Origin: Planococcus sp. MB-3u-03
GTDB taxonomy: Bacteria > Bacillota > Bacilli > Bacillales_A > Planococcaceae
Length of the DNA stretch: 64,000 nt
Direction of reading: 5' to 3'
Assembly: GCF_002833405.1 (NCBI RefSeq)
Contig: NZ_CP025135.1
Span: forward strand, 787,501 to 851,500
In this document: positions 18,150-28,039 of the stretch, in pieces
Layout of the letters: every line of letters begins with the position of its first letter
Numbering within the stretch: the stretch's first letter is position 1
Notes under the pieces: generated by a model
Database searches by the model: none
Told to the model about the DNA's origin: nothing
Seen by the model: the letters and a program-made list of their open reading frames with translations, nothing else
Translations under genes and position numbers: made by a program

Positions 18150-20541
18150 CGGTTCCAGCCTCCTTTTTCAGCTTCAGGCGGATAAGCGTATAAACGCCAA
18201 TTCCGGCTATGAACAGCACCAGTCCTTCAAGCATCGTGTCGAGGGCACGGAAATCTCCCAAAATGGAGTTGACGATATTTTGTCCACCGGCAAGTTCGTA
18301 GGAATTTTGAAAATAACTAGAGATCGTTTCAAACAAGTCAGCGCTATTGACGGATAGTCCGGTTAACGTGATGACCAGGCCGCCTGCAATGGCGAGAACG
18401 GCATTGCGCGCCTTTTTCCGTTTTGGCAGGGGCTCCCGTTTCCACTCGGGCAAATAATTGAAGCAAAGCAAAAACAACGCGGTGGTGACTGTTTCGATGA
18501 CCAATTGCGTCAACGCCAAATCAGGTGCGCGGAACAACACGAAAAAAATGGAAATCGAATAGCCGAGCACGCCGTTCATCAAAATGGCCGATAGGCGGGA
18601 ACGGGTGAATAGGATCGAAATAGCCGTAATGATCATGACCAGGACCAGCATCAATTCATATATGCTGACAGGCGCATCTTGTACGAAAGAAATGGATAGC
18701 GCATCTGACAACAGCAAGGTGCCGCCTGTAGAAATGATGAAAAACAGCAAGATATAAAAGAAGTATTGATGCAAACGGCCGGTCATATAAGAACGGGTAA
18801 CAAAAGAAGCTGCATTTTCAGACGAAGTCAACGCATAATTGTACAGCGCGTTGAACGTCCATCCGGCCGGTTGGATTTTGAAAATGCCTTTCCACCGGTC
18901 GAAGGTAATAAATAAGACAGAGCCGATCAAAACGATGCCGATGGTCATCAGCAGTTCGGTGTTAACGCCGTGCCATGCATAAATACTGTCTGGCGAAGCA
19001 CCTGAAATACCAGGCAATAACTGCTCCAAGGCAGGCTTTAATAAGTGATCGCCTAGCAAATTCGGTGCAAAGAACAACCCGACAATCAGTACAGAAAGAA
19101 TGGCCGGTGAAATCAGCATGCCAATTGGGGGTTCGACAGGACGTTTTTCGACCGCTTTAGAATCGCGGTTGCCAAGAAAAGTGCGGAATACGATTATCAT
19201 GGCGTAAATAAAAGTCAATACGCTTGCAAGCCAAGCGATGACTGGAATCAACCAGCCCCATGAAGTTGAAAAAAGGCCAGGCATTGAAGCCGCGTTTAAC
19301 GAAGCAGTGAAAAACATTTCCTTGCTTAAAAATCCGTTTAATAATGGCAAGCCCGCCATCGAAAAGCTGCCAATGACAGCAAAAGTGAACGTCACAGGGA
19401 GCAAGGCCATCAAGCCGCCAAGCCGGCGAATATCCCGCGTTCCGACTTGATGGTCAATAATGCCGACCACCATAAAAAGGGCTCCCTTGAAAGTAGAATG
19501 ATTTACCAGGTGGAATAAGGCTGCAAAAATTGCCAGTCCATACAATGCGCCCGCTTCCGTATTGCCATAATGGAGGGCGGCTGAACCCATGCCGAGTAAA
19601 CTCATGATCAAGCCGAGCTGGCTGATGGTTGAATAAGCTAGGAGCGCTTTTAGGTCGGTCTGTCGGATGGCGCAAAAAGCACCCCAGAACAGCGTAATGA
19701 GCCCGACAATAGTAATCGTCCAGAACCAAGCGGAAGTGCCGCCGAAAATGGGCGTGAAGCGAGCGGCCAAATAAATGCCCGCTTTTACCATGGTCGCCGA
19801 ATGCAAATAGGCACTTACAGGAGTAGGGGCTTCCATCGCATCCGGGAGCCAGATGTGAAACGGGAATTGCGCTGATTTGGTGAAGGCGCCAAGCAAGATC
19901 AAGAACATCGCCGGATAAAAAAGCGCATGCTCTGTGAGTTGTCCCATGGCAGCCGCAGTTTCACGGATGCTCAAAGTGCCGGTCATCGCATACAGCATGA
20001 GGAATCCTGCGAACATGGCAAAGCCGCCAAATACCGTGATCAATAGCGATTTTTGGGCACCGTAGCGTGAATTTTTCCGGTGGTACCAAAATGCGATCAA
20101 TAGGAAAGACGAAATGCTGGTCAATTCCCAAAACACATACAGCACCATTAAATTGTCCGATAACACGACCCCTAGCATAGCTCCCATAAAGAGCAGCAGG
20201 TAAGCGTAAAAATGCGGGAATGAATCAGTCGGGGATAAATAGTAGATGGAATAGAGGACGACTAAACTGCCGACGCCTGTAATCAGCAAAGCCATAATCA
20301 AGCTAAGGCCGTCCAAATAAGCGGTGAAATTAATGCCGAGCGAAGGAATCCACTCTACTGAGGACAAGAGCGTTTCCCTGGATGAAACCATAGGAATTTG
20401 AGATGCGAAGAATCCAAACAACAGCACCGGGATCGATAGCACGAGCCAGCCGATATTGAAGTCGCCAATTCGCCTATGGATGAGCGGAATGAGTGCTGCG
20501 GCTAAAAATGGGAATAAAATGGATAAAATAAGTAATTGCAC
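18139..20541 (-). CDS. mrpA: Mrp antiporter subunit A (NuoL-like with C-terminal MrpB-like domain)
   Basis: Largest subunit, 800 residues, about 21 helices. The N-terminal two-thirds is NuoL-like (FWELTSISSFLLIAFWYH, KSAQFPFHIWLPDAMEAPTP, HSATMVKAG, LKALLAYSTISQLGLI); the C-terminal part carries the extra MrpA domain (APDLALTQLVIETVTTALFL). I use GTG 20541, five bases after TTAGGAGG, rather than the longer reading at 20571. It starts the seven-gene operon. Mrp exports Na+ in exchange for H+ and supports growth at high pH or salt, which fits a halotolerant host. Confidence 0.93.
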   Translation of the reverse strand: MQLLILSILFPFLAAALIPLIHRRIGDFNIGWLVLSIPVLLFGFFASQIPMVSSRETLLSSVEWIPSLGINFTAYLDGLSLIMALLITGVGSLVVLYSIYYLSPTDSFPHFYAYLLLFMGAMLGVVLSDNLMVLYVFWELTSISSFLLIAFWYHRKNSRYGAQKSLLITVFGGFAMFAGFLMLYAMTGTLSIRETAAAMGQLTEHALFYPAMFLILLGAFTKSAQFPFHIWLPDAMEAPTPVSAYLHSATMVKAGIYLAARFTPIFGGTSAWFWTITIVGLITLFWGAFCAIRQTDLKALLAYSTISQLGLIMSLLGMGSAALHYGNTEAGALYGLAIFAALFHLVNHSTFKGALFMVVGIIDHQVGTRDIRRLGGLMALLPVTFTFAVIGSFSMAGLPLLNGFLSKEMFFTASLNAASMPGLFSTSWGWLIPVIAWLASVLTFIYAMIIVFRTFLGNRDSKAVEKRPVEPPIGMLISPAILSVLIVGLFFAPNLLGDHLLKPALEQLLPGISGASPDSIYAWHGVNTELLMTIGIVLIGSVLFITFDRWKGIFKIQPAGWTFNALYNYALTSSENAASFVTRSYMTGRLHQYFFYILLFFIISTGGTLLLSDALSISFVQDAPVSIYELMLVLVMIITAISILFTRSRLSAILMNGVLGYSISIFFVLFRAPDLALTQLVIETVTTALFLLCFNYLPEWKREPLPKRKKARNAVLAIAGGLVITLTGLSVNSADLFETISSYFQNSYELAGGQNIVNSILGDFRALDTMLEGLVLFIAGIGVYTLIRLKLKKEAGTDGD

Positions 20542-20642
20542 GGTGAACCTCCTAAACTGAAATCGATACATTTGGGCAAGTGGACGGATTTTCTAATGAA
20601 ATAAGGTTTTACAGAGCGTATTAGAAAATCAAAAATGCAATA

Positions 20643-20790
20643 TATACTATAAAGTTTACAGGAAATCGGGGTGTCTTTCACTTGAGACGCATACATAAAT
20701 GAGAAATTTTGAAAGGTATACTATAAAGTTTACAGGAAATCGGGGTGTCTTTCACTTGAGACGCATGCATAAATGAGAAATTTTGAAAGG
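20643..20790. repeat. 74-bp tandem duplication between mrpA and the Usp-like gene
   Basis: Copy 1 is 20643-20716, copy 2 is 20717-20790; they differ at one base (CATACA versus CATGCA). Each contains TATACTATAAAGTTTACAGG and ends in TTTTGAAAGG. It lies in the divergent control region, about 100 bases from mrpA and 122 from the Usp-like start, so it may duplicate a binding site or promoter. No terminal inverted repeats are visible. Confidence 0.9.
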
Positions 20791-20829
20791 AATTGTAGAT
20801 TTACTGAAATGTACAAGACGATGCCTTCC

Positions 20830-20858
20830 TTGATTTTTCCGTGGATCCGCAGTATAAT
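20830..20858 (+). promoter_or_regulatory. Sigma-A promoter of the Usp-like gene
   Basis: TTGATT (20830-20835), 17 bases, TATAAT (20853-20858), 55 bases before ATG 20913. Confidence 0.65.
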
Positions 20859-20912
20859 TTCATAGTTTTAGATTTCGGATGTGACAGAATACACTCCCAG
20901 GAGGGTTTTAAA

Positions 20913-21605
20913 ATGAAGAAAATCAGAGGACGCATGGACGAAAGCATATTGGTGTGTGTGTTTTATGGCCCGAATGGCGAGCGTCTCATAAAAAGAGGAA
21001 GCAAGCTGGCAAATATGCTTGACTGCCCATTGTATATTTTAACCGTTGATGCTTTGCCATATGACGAGTTTGATACTGGAAAGTCAGCTTATGTTGAAAA
21101 ATGGGGCGAACTTGCTGAGGAGCTGGGGGCAGAAGAATTTGTCATCCGTGATAATGAAAAGCGCCCGCCGGCTAAAGTGATTGCGGAAGTGGCGAATCAA
21201 TTCAACATCACCCAGATCATCATTGGCCAAACGGCAAGAAGCCGCTGGGAAGAGATTACAAAAGGTTCATTTATGAACGTCTTGCTGCGTGAAATCCCGT
21301 TTGTCGATTTTCATGTCGTGTCGGTAGCGCGCACAGTCAAAGGCAACGACGGAGACGATTTTGAAAAAGGCGTCCGCTGCTACTTAGTCCAAGAAGGCGA
21401 AAAATACAAAATCCATTTCTCTCAAACAAAGGACTGCCAGATTGAAGGCATATTCTTCAAGGAAATTGGAACGGATTTTAACAACGGTATTTTCAAGTTC
21501 ATGGAAAATAACAAGCTTCATCAAGTTGAAGTATTGGATAATTACATTCAAGATACGGATGAAATTGAAGGCTGCATCAAGAAAGAACCGGCCAAACTCT
21601 CGTAA
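20913..21605 (+). CDS. Universal-stress-protein/KdpD-sensor-like protein
   Basis: A 230-residue soluble protein. Residues 1-140 read as a Usp fold of the KdpD type: ESILVCVFYGPNGERLIKRG, LYILTVDAL, then a GQTARSRWEEITKGS loop matching the KdpD Usp domain signature and FVDFHVVS. The last 90 residues are an acidic extension I do not recognise. AGGAGG precedes ATG 20913; the longer reading from 20841 starts before the promoter -10. It is divergent from mrpA with shared upstream repeats, which suggests a role in cation or stress response, but this is inference. Confidence 0.78.
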   Translation: MKKIRGRMDESILVCVFYGPNGERLIKRGSKLANMLDCPLYILTVDALPYDEFDTGKSAYVEKWGELAEELGAEEFVIRDNEKRPPAKVIAEVANQFNITQIIIGQTARSRWEEITKGSFMNVLLREIPFVDFHVVSVARTVKGNDGDDFEKGVRCYLVQEGEKYKIHFSQTKDCQIEGIFFKEIGTDFNNGIFKFMENNKLHQVEVLDNYIQDTDEIEGCIKKEPAKLS

Positions 21606-21644
21606 ACAAACTTCACGAACCGCATACAGCACCCATAATTAATG

Positions 21645-21681
21645 AAAACCGCTTGCCTCAAATGGGCAAGCGGTTTTTTTG
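21645..21681. terminator. Bidirectional terminator between the Usp-like gene and nifS
   Basis: AAAACCGCTTGCC / GGGCAAGCGGTTTTTTT. The stop codon and last residues of the converging nifS-like gene lie within the stem. Confidence 0.85.
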
Positions 21682-22797
21682 TGTCGATTGGTTTTCGTTC
21701 AGCACATGGATAAATGCATCCAGTTCGTTGCTTGATGTATGTTTCGTGAATGAAATCCGGATGAACTTTTTCGCGGTGTCGCTTTCCGTTCCCATCGCAA
21801 GCATCGCAGACATCGCTTCACCATAGCCGATCTTGCAGGCGGTGCCGGTGGAGATGGCGATCTGCGCACGGTTGCAGGCAAGCATCATCCATTGCCCTTC
21901 GACATGCGGCAAAACTAGTCCTTGGATAAACGGGGATTTCGACTTTATGTCGCCGGTCACGATGACACCTGCCGGCAATTGTTCAATCAAATAGCACTGA
22001 AGTTTTCTTGCATGTTCATAGCTTTCAGGCTGTTCCATGACAGCGTGTTTTGCGGCGATGGTCGCGGAGACGATTGCCGGAACATCGATCGTTCCGGCGC
22101 GGAATCCGTTTTGATGTGTCGTCCCCTCGTACACCGATTCCCAGTGGACGGATGGATCGAGATAGGCGATGCCAACGCCTTTGGGGCCGCCGACTTTATG
22201 TGCTGAACAAACAGCGGAAGCGACGCCCCATAAACCAATGTCGACCGGCAGCTTCCCAAAGCCCTGGACGATATCCGAATGAAGCGGCACGCCGAATTGC
22301 AAGGCGATTTTTGTGCATTGCTCGACCGGCTGGACAGCCCCCATCTCTGAGTTGACAAGCTGCATGACGACGAGCGCTGTTTCTTCGTCAACCAGTCGTT
22401 CGTAAGCATCCAAATCGACCCGTCCGAAGCAGTCGACCGGAACGTATGTAATTTCATAGCCTTCGCGTTCGAGTTCATGAAGCACCGATAAGACGGAAGC
22501 GTGTTCGAGTTGTGTCGATACGATAGACCGGTAATGTTCGGGACGTCCTTTCAATAACGAGCGGATGGCGAGCTGGTTCGCCTCTGAGGCGTTGCCGGTG
22601 AAATAAATTCCGTCTTGCCGAACGTTGAGAAACTGCCCCCATAATTTCTTGCACGATGCGAGATAGTCTGCTGCGAGAGATCCTGCGTCATGCAAACTTT
22701 GTGTATTGCCGAATGCGTTGTTAGCCGTTTCCACATAAGCGTCGATCGCTTCTTTTCTCATCGGGGCGGTCGCTGCCGAATCCAAGTAAATCACCAT
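21658..22797 (-). CDS. nifS: NifS-like cysteine desulfurase of the NAD cluster
   Basis: A 379-residue PLP enzyme of the IscS/NifS fold. PLP lysine is in CSAHKVGGPKGVG; the catalytic loop Cys is in AISTGTACKIGYG; N-terminal YLDSAATAPMRKEA is typical. It is divergent from nadB, as in B. subtilis, where the partner NifS supplies sulfur for the 4Fe-4S cluster of NadA. ATG 22797 has only a weak RBS. The minus-strand promoter TTGACA-18-TACAGT overlaps the palindrome at 22863. Confidence 0.87.
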   Translation of the reverse strand: MVIYLDSAATAPMRKEAIDAYVETANNAFGNTQSLHDAGSLAADYLASCKKLWGQFLNVRQDGIYFTGNASEANQLAIRSLLKGRPEHYRSIVSTQLEHASVLSVLHELEREGYEITYVPVDCFGRVDLDAYERLVDEETALVVMQLVNSEMGAVQPVEQCTKIALQFGVPLHSDIVQGFGKLPVDIGLWGVASAVCSAHKVGGPKGVGIAYLDPSVHWESVYEGTTHQNGFRAGTIDVPAIVSATIAAKHAVMEQPESYEHARKLQCYLIEQLPAGVIVTGDIKSKSPFIQGLVLPHVEGQWMMLACNRAQIAISTGTACKIGYGEAMSAMLAMGTESDTAKKFIRISFTKHTSSNELDAFIHVLNENQSTQKNRLPI

Positions 22798-22862
22798 TTT
22801 CCATCAACTTCTTTCCCTAGCCGAGTTTCTTCTTGTAATCACTGTATCTTTATGTCATTAAT

Positions 22863-22876
22863 AGTGTCAAGACACT
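22863..22876. promoter_or_regulatory. Candidate NiaR (YrxA)-type operator between nifS and nadB
   Basis: AGTGTC-AA-GACACT, a perfect 6+6 palindrome, lies on the -35 box of the minus-strand nifS promoter and 20 bases before the nadB start. NiaR represses NAD synthesis genes in Bacillales with sites containing GTGTC/GACAC half-sites; assignment is by resemblance and position. No niaR gene is in the window. Confidence 0.55.
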
Positions 22877-22895
22877 TGTAAAGAAGGTGTAAAGT

Positions 22896-24443
22896 TTGTT
22901 CGATGTTTGCATCATCGGGGGAGGCGTCGCCGGGCTCATGCTCGCGCGTTCGCTCCCTGATCATTATTCCATCGCAGTCGTCACGAAAGAACATGCCGGG
23001 ACGGGAAATACAAGCCTTGCGCAAGGTGGAATCGCCGCAAGCCTGAGTTTTGATGATCGTCCCGAATCCCATGCCACGGATACTTTGATCGCCTCGGCAG
23101 ATCACGCCGATGCTGGGCGCGTAGAAATTTTGGTCAATGAAGGATCAGAGCTCATGAAAAATTTGCTGGCGCACGGGCTGCCATTCGATGGGGACGAACT
23201 CGGGCTGCCAGCGCTCGGCATGGAAGGCGCACACAGCCATCGGCGGATCGTCCATGCAGGAGGCGACCAGACCGGCAAGATGCTCATGCACTATCTAATG
23301 GAAGAAACGTCTGGAAAAATCACGCGTTTTGCTTTTCATCAAGCTTTGGAATTAAGGATGGAAAGCGGACGCTGCGCCGGCGTGCTTTTTTCGGATCGGT
23401 TCGGAAAACGTTCGGTCATTCACGCACGCCATGTTGTCCTCGCGACAGGCGGCATCGGGCAGTTGTACAGTGAAACATCCAACTCATCCGTTTCAACAGG
23501 CGACGGATTGTCACTGGCCTATCACGCAGGCGCCGTACTGGAAGATCTCGAATTTGTGCAATTCCATCCGACCGTCCTGACGCTTGAAGGGAAGTCATGC
23601 GGGCTTATCTCAGAAGCGGTGCGCGGAGAAGGTGCTGTATTGGTGGATAGAGATGGCAAGCGGATTATGGACGGCATCCATCCGCTCATGGAACTTGCAC
23701 CGCGTGATGTTGTTGCAAGGGCGATCGAACGGCATTGGCAAACCGAAGGCTCGGTCTTTCTCGACGCCAGGCATTTGGCTGATTTCCACCAGCGCTTTCC
23801 TTCGATTTATGACAATTGCCGGAACCATGGAATCGATCCGACGCAAGAGTTGCTGCCGGTCCGCCCAGGCGCCCATTTTCATATGGGCGGGGTGAGGACG
23901 GATAGTTGCGGCCAGACGTCCATCCCAGGGCTTTATGCTGTCGGAGAAGTCGCGTCGACCGGTGTCCACGGCGCTAACCGGCTAGCGAGCAATTCATTAT
24001 TGGAAGGCTTGGTATTCGCTAGGCGGCTTGCCGAGCAGATAAAGGGAGAGCCGCAATCATCCGAAAAGATAAGCTCAACGCAAGTGGATCTTGTGCCAAG
24101 TACATATTTTGGAGCCATTGATGAAAGCCAGCTGAAACGGCACATGACGGAAATGGCGGGAATCTTGAGAGAACCGCATGCGTTGCAGAAGTTCTTGGAA
24201 ACCCATCCTTTAAAGACCTACGCGCTGAAGGAGTACAAGGATGAGATCATTGCGCAGATCCACCGTCAAACCGCGAGCAGCCTTATTGCGACAGCGGCGT
24301 TATTGCGGGAAGAAAGCAGGGGCGGCCATTACCGGATCGATGCGCCTGAGCCAAAAGCCGAATGGGCCGGAAAAGTCATCGGCATCTCAAAAAATGGCGT
24401 CCAGTTAACGACACGAAAAACAAAGATCAAGGAGACCATATAA
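22896..24443 (+). CDS. nadB: L-aspartate oxidase
   Basis: A 515-residue FAD enzyme converting L-aspartate to iminoaspartate, first step of de novo NAD synthesis. FAD motif IIGGGVAGLMLARSL, SLAQGGIAAS, LATGGIGQLYSETSN, EFVQFHPT, HMGGVRTDSCGQTSIPGLY and GANRLASNSLLEGLVF are all present. TTG 22896 follows AAGAAGGTG at good spacing. Its stop overlaps the nadC start (TAATG). Operon nadBCA. Confidence 0.93.
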   Translation: MFDVCIIGGGVAGLMLARSLPDHYSIAVVTKEHAGTGNTSLAQGGIAASLSFDDRPESHATDTLIASADHADAGRVEILVNEGSELMKNLLAHGLPFDGDELGLPALGMEGAHSHRRIVHAGGDQTGKMLMHYLMEETSGKITRFAFHQALELRMESGRCAGVLFSDRFGKRSVIHARHVVLATGGIGQLYSETSNSSVSTGDGLSLAYHAGAVLEDLEFVQFHPTVLTLEGKSCGLISEAVRGEGAVLVDRDGKRIMDGIHPLMELAPRDVVARAIERHWQTEGSVFLDARHLADFHQRFPSIYDNCRNHGIDPTQELLPVRPGAHFHMGGVRTDSCGQTSIPGLYAVGEVASTGVHGANRLASNSLLEGLVFARRLAEQIKGEPQSSEKISSTQVDLVPSTYFGAIDESQLKRHMTEMAGILREPHALQKFLETHPLKTYALKEYKDEIIAQIHRQTASSLIATAALLREESRGGHYRIDAPEPKAEWAGKVIGISKNGVQLTTRKTKIKETI

Positions 24444-25297
24444 TGAATCGCTTAAAAGCAGAACAAGCATTAACACAATTTCTACTCGAAGATATCGGAG
24501 ACCGCGATGTCTCCTCTGTATTATTCGATCGAACAGATACAGGCGAAGCGATCGTGCGCATGAAACAAAGCGGTGTCGTGGCAGGCCTCGATTGCTATGA
24601 ATGGGGTTATCGGCTGCTCGATCAGTCAGTCGAAGTGGAATTATTGAAACGAGACGGCGACCGTGTAGAAACGGGAGAGGCGATCGTGAAAATATCTGGC
24701 CCCATTGCTTCGCTTTTAGCGGGAGAGCGGGTGCTGTTGAATCTGATTCAGCGCATGAGCGGGGTTGCGACATTGACGGCGAAATGTGTAGAGGCATTGG
24801 ACTCAGATCATACGCGCATCGTTGATACACGCAAAACGATACCGGGGCTGCGCATGTTCGAAAAATACGCGGTCCGCGCAGGCGGCGGGTTCAACCACCG
24901 GAACGGCTTGTACGATGCGGTCATGCTGAAAGACAACCACATCGCAGCGGCTGGATCGATTACCGAAGCGGTGAAAAAAGTACGCGACTCGCTTGGCCAT
25001 ATGACGATGATCGAAGTGGAAGTCGAGACGCAGCAGCAATTGATGGAAGCGATCGACGCGCGCCCTGACACGATCATGTTCGACAACCAGACGCCGGAAA
25101 CAATCCGGCGTTGGGTGCAGCTTGTTCCAGAGACCATCCGTACGGAAGCTTCCGGCGGCATTGATCTCGAAAAGCTTTCGGATTACCGTGATACCGGTGT
25201 CGACGTCATTTCCATCGGCGCTTTGACGCATAGCGTTTCGAACCTCGACATCAGCATGAATCTTTCCATATCCCCGAAGGAGGCAGTAATTTCATGA
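24443..25297 (+). CDS. nadC: Nicotinate-nucleotide diphosphorylase (carboxylating)
   Basis: A 284-residue quinolinate phosphoribosyltransferase (quinolinate + PRPP to nicotinate mononucleotide). Motifs: [73 protein letters not shown] 24443 has AAGGAG upstream and shares one base with the nadB stop; a longer in-frame reading inside nadB is rejected. Translationally linked to both neighbours. Confidence 0.93.
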   Translation: MNRLKAEQALTQFLLEDIGDRDVSSVLFDRTDTGEAIVRMKQSGVVAGLDCYEWGYRLLDQSVEVELLKRDGDRVETGEAIVKISGPIASLLAGERVLLNLIQRMSGVATLTAKCVEALDSDHTRIVDTRKTIPGLRMFEKYAVRAGGGFNHRNGLYDAVMLKDNHIAAAGSITEAVKKVRDSLGHMTMIEVEVETQQQLMEAIDARPDTIMFDNQTPETIRRWVQLVPETIRTEASGGIDLEKLSDYRDTGVDVISIGALTHSVSNLDISMNLSISPKEAVIS

Positions 25298-26388
25298 CTT
25301 CATTGCTTGAAGAACTTCAAATGGCAGATGCTATGCCAACAAGCTATTTAACAGCATCAACAGATGAATTGCATGAACGCGCGAAACGTGCACGTGCAAC
25401 TCTTGGAAAACGATTGTACATCCTCGGCCATCATTACCAGAAAGACGAAGTGATCCACTATGCGGATGTGACTGGCGACTCGCTGCAATTGTCGCAAATC
25501 GCAGGGAGACAGACAGCGGATTACATCCTGTTTTGCGGCGTCCATTTCATGGCGGAGACCGCGGATATCCTGACCGAGCCGCATCAAGCGGTCATTTTGC
25601 CGGATATGCGGGCAGGCTGTTCGATGGCGGATATGGCCAATATCGACCAAACCGAACGCGCTTGGGCAGAGCTTCAGACACTTTTCGGCGATACCATCAT
25701 CCCGCTTACTTATGTCAATTCGACAGCGGCCATCAAAGCGTTTGTCGGCCGCAACGGGGGAGCCACGGTGACTTCCTCCAATGCACAGGAAATGGTTGAA
25801 TGGGCCTTGTCCCAAAAGCAGCGCATGCTGTTCTTGCCCGATCAACATCTTGGGCGCAATACTGCCGTGAAGCTGGGCATTCCGCTTGAGCAGATGGCGG
25901 TGTGGGACCCGATCAAGCAAAAGCTCGAACTCGATTGTGCGATAGAAGACGTACAAGTGATTTTATGGAAAGGGCATTGCTCGGTGCATATGAACTTCCT
26001 GCCGAAACACGTCGACAATTTGCGTGAAAAAGAACCGGACCGCAACATCCTTGTGCATCCGGAATGCACGTATGAAGTCGTCAGCGCGTCCGATTTTGCT
26101 GGTTCGACCAAATACATCATCGACATGATCGAAGCGTCTGAGCCGGGATCGAAATGGGCAATCGGGACGGAGATGAACCTCGTCAACCGGCTCATCAAGG
26201 ATTTCCCGGACCGCGACATTGTTTCCTTGAATCCTTTTATGTGTCCGTGTTTGACGATGAACCGCATCGACCTGCCGCATTTCACATGGATTTTGGAAGA
26301 ACTGGTGGAAGGCCGCGTCCTCAACCGTATCCAAGTGGATGAGCAAACGGCTAGTGAAGCGAAACTGGCTCTAGCGAAGATGCTGTAG
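25294..26388 (+). CDS. nadA: Quinolinate synthase
   Basis: A 364-residue enzyme that condenses iminoaspartate and dihydroxyacetone phosphate to quinolinate using a 4Fe-4S cluster. Three candidate cluster cysteines: [42 protein letters not shown] and VNSTAAIKA are family motifs. It overlaps nadC by four bases. RBS GAAGGAGG lies in the nadC end. The operon's terminator downstream is split by an insertion element. Confidence 0.93.
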   Translation: MTSLLEELQMADAMPTSYLTASTDELHERAKRARATLGKRLYILGHHYQKDEVIHYADVTGDSLQLSQIAGRQTADYILFCGVHFMAETADILTEPHQAVILPDMRAGCSMADMANIDQTERAWAELQTLFGDTIIPLTYVNSTAAIKAFVGRNGGATVTSSNAQEMVEWALSQKQRMLFLPDQHLGRNTAVKLGIPLEQMAVWDPIKQKLELDCAIEDVQVILWKGHCSVHMNFLPKHVDNLREKEPDRNILVHPECTYEVVSASDFAGSTKYIIDMIEASEPGSKWAIGTEMNLVNRLIKDFPDRDIVSLNPFMCPCLTMNRIDLPHFTWILEELVEGRVLNRIQVDEQTASEAKLALAKML

Positions 26389-26392
26389 AAAG

Positions 26393-26407
26393 AAAACCCG
26401 CTGTCCT
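26393..26407 (+). terminator. Left arm of the nadA terminator, split by the IS
   Basis: AAAACCCGCTGTCCT here pairs perfectly with AGGACAGCGGGTTTT at 27888-27902. The insertion between them removed the nadA terminator as a compact hairpin. Confidence 0.85.
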
Positions 26408-26411
26408 GAAA

Positions 26412-27884
26412 TGAACTGAACCCAAATGGTAGACACTTTAAAAAGTGCCCCATTTGGGGTTTTCTTTTCCTTTTCAGACCCCGGTATACTGAACATATCT
26501 ACTGGAACGGGAGAGGTTGTCATGAGTAAAATCATCTTTAACGAACATCAACGACGCATATTGGAAGCGAATCCGAATGTCAAAACGGTCTCGGATCGAA
26601 CGATTCAATACACACCTGAATTTAAGGTGAAAGCCGTCAATGAAAACTTGCAGGGCAAAGGTCCGGCGCAAATTTTGCCGAAAATGGATTTGACCTGACG
26701 GTAATTGGATCGGACAAACCGAAAGAGACATTAAAACGTTGGCGGAAAACGTTCCGACTTTACGGCGAAGAAGGATTTTGGGAAGAACGCCGTGGAAAAG
26801 GCAGTACTGGCCGCCCTTCTACCGAAGAGCTCTCTGCCGAGAAAAGTTGGAGAAGGCGGAAGCGCGCATCAAATACCTGGAAGCCGAAAACGGTTGCTAA
26901 AAAGCTCGAAGCACTCGAGAGGCAGGCGAAGAAACGCAGCTGACCCCAGCGGAAAATTGAAGCGATCAATGCGGTGGTCCGGAAATTCCAACTGAACAAT
27001 TTGGTGGCGGCCCTGTGCCAGACAGCGGGCGTCAGTCGAAGTGGCTACTACGCTTGGTTGGAGAAAGTGGAACAGCACGCCATTCGCGAAGAACAGGACT
27101 ATGAAGATTACCTGTTGCTTAAAAGCATCTACGATGCGCATCGGGAAAGTCGGGTATCGCACCTTTATATGGCACTCGCTGAACTGCTCGAAACGCCGAT
27201 GAACCACAAGAAGATTCTGCGCCTCATGCGCAAATTCAATCTCTTCGCCAAAATCCGACGAGCGAATCCTTACAAGCAAATCGCCAAAGCCACACAGGAG
27301 CACGCGGTCTGTCCAAACCTCTTAAACCGCGAGTTTGAACAAGACGAACCCGGGAAGGTATTCGTGACCGATATTACGTACCTGCCAAACCGTTCGGGGC
27401 AAATGGCATATCTTTCGGCCGTAAAGACGTCGCGACCCGAGAAATCGTCGCCTATGAAGTGACAACGACGCTCACAATGGAAATTGTGTACCACACCTTA
27501 CAAAAGCTGAAGGAAGCGCTAGACGACAATGTCCATCCAGAAGCGATGATTCATTCCGATCAAGGCTTCCACTATACCCACCCTGAATACCAACGACGCG
27601 TGAAAAATGAAATTGACCCAGTCGATGTCCCGCGCAGGGGCAACTGTCTCGACAATGCCCCATCGAATCGTTTTCGGTCACTTTAAAGATGAAGTCGAGT
27701 TTAAACAAGCGACCAGCCTAGCCGAATTAAAGGGGCTGGTGGATGAATACATGGCGCATTACAACGAAACGCGCAAGCAATGGAACCTAAAAAAGATGAC
27801 TCCGGCACAATACCGAAGTCATCTGATCGCAGCCTAGCTGCCGGGTGCTTTTATTAAATTGTCCACTAAATGGGGCTCAGTTCA
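26412..27884 (+). mobile_element. IS3-family (IS150-like) insertion sequence, decayed
   Basis: About 1.47 kb. Left end TGAACTGAACCC and right end (read inward) TGAACTGAGCCCC are the terminal inverted repeats; AAA flanks both sides as a likely 3-bp target duplication. Just inside the left end a hairpin (CCCAAATGG ... CCATTTGGG with inner CACTTT/AAAGTG, 26421-26459) followed by TTTTCTTTT should block outside transcription. The transposase frames inside are broken in several places, so the element is probably not autonomous. Confidence 0.88.
26521..27837 (+). pseudogene. IS3-family transposase OrfA/OrfB, multiple frameshifts
   Basis: OrfA starts at ATG 26521 (GGGAGAGG upstream) and has a helix-turn-helix (YTPEFKVKAVNENLQG); it stops at 26698. 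OrfB reading resumes around 26974 (LVAALCQTAGVSRSGYYAWL), with the DDE core VFVTDITYLP (first Asp), IHSDQGFHY (second Asp) and FFGHFKDEVEF (Glu) in later frames. Breaks lie near 26700-26945, 27420-27460 and 27665-27685 (missing G and T around the NAPSESFFGH motif). A natural -1 frameshift between OrfA and OrfB is normal for the family; the others are not. Confidence 0.85.
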
Positions 27885-28039
27885 AAAAGGACAGCGGGTT
27901 TTGTCATTCTTTAATAGATTGAATGTTATGACTTTTATATTTACAATTGAGTGGCGAGAAAATATATGTTGAAACATTCCCATTTCACGGGTTGAAGTGG
28001 ATAATTCCTGACGAGACAAGCAGAAAAGGAGTGAATGAT

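Noticed and set aside
20643..20790. Insertion-sequence remnant
   Set aside because: Two plain tandem copies with no terminal inverted repeats or transposase coding; better explained as local duplication.
21987..22478. A 163-codon ORF overlapping the nifS-like gene
   Set aside because: Out-of-frame shadow of a clearly conserved PLP enzyme.
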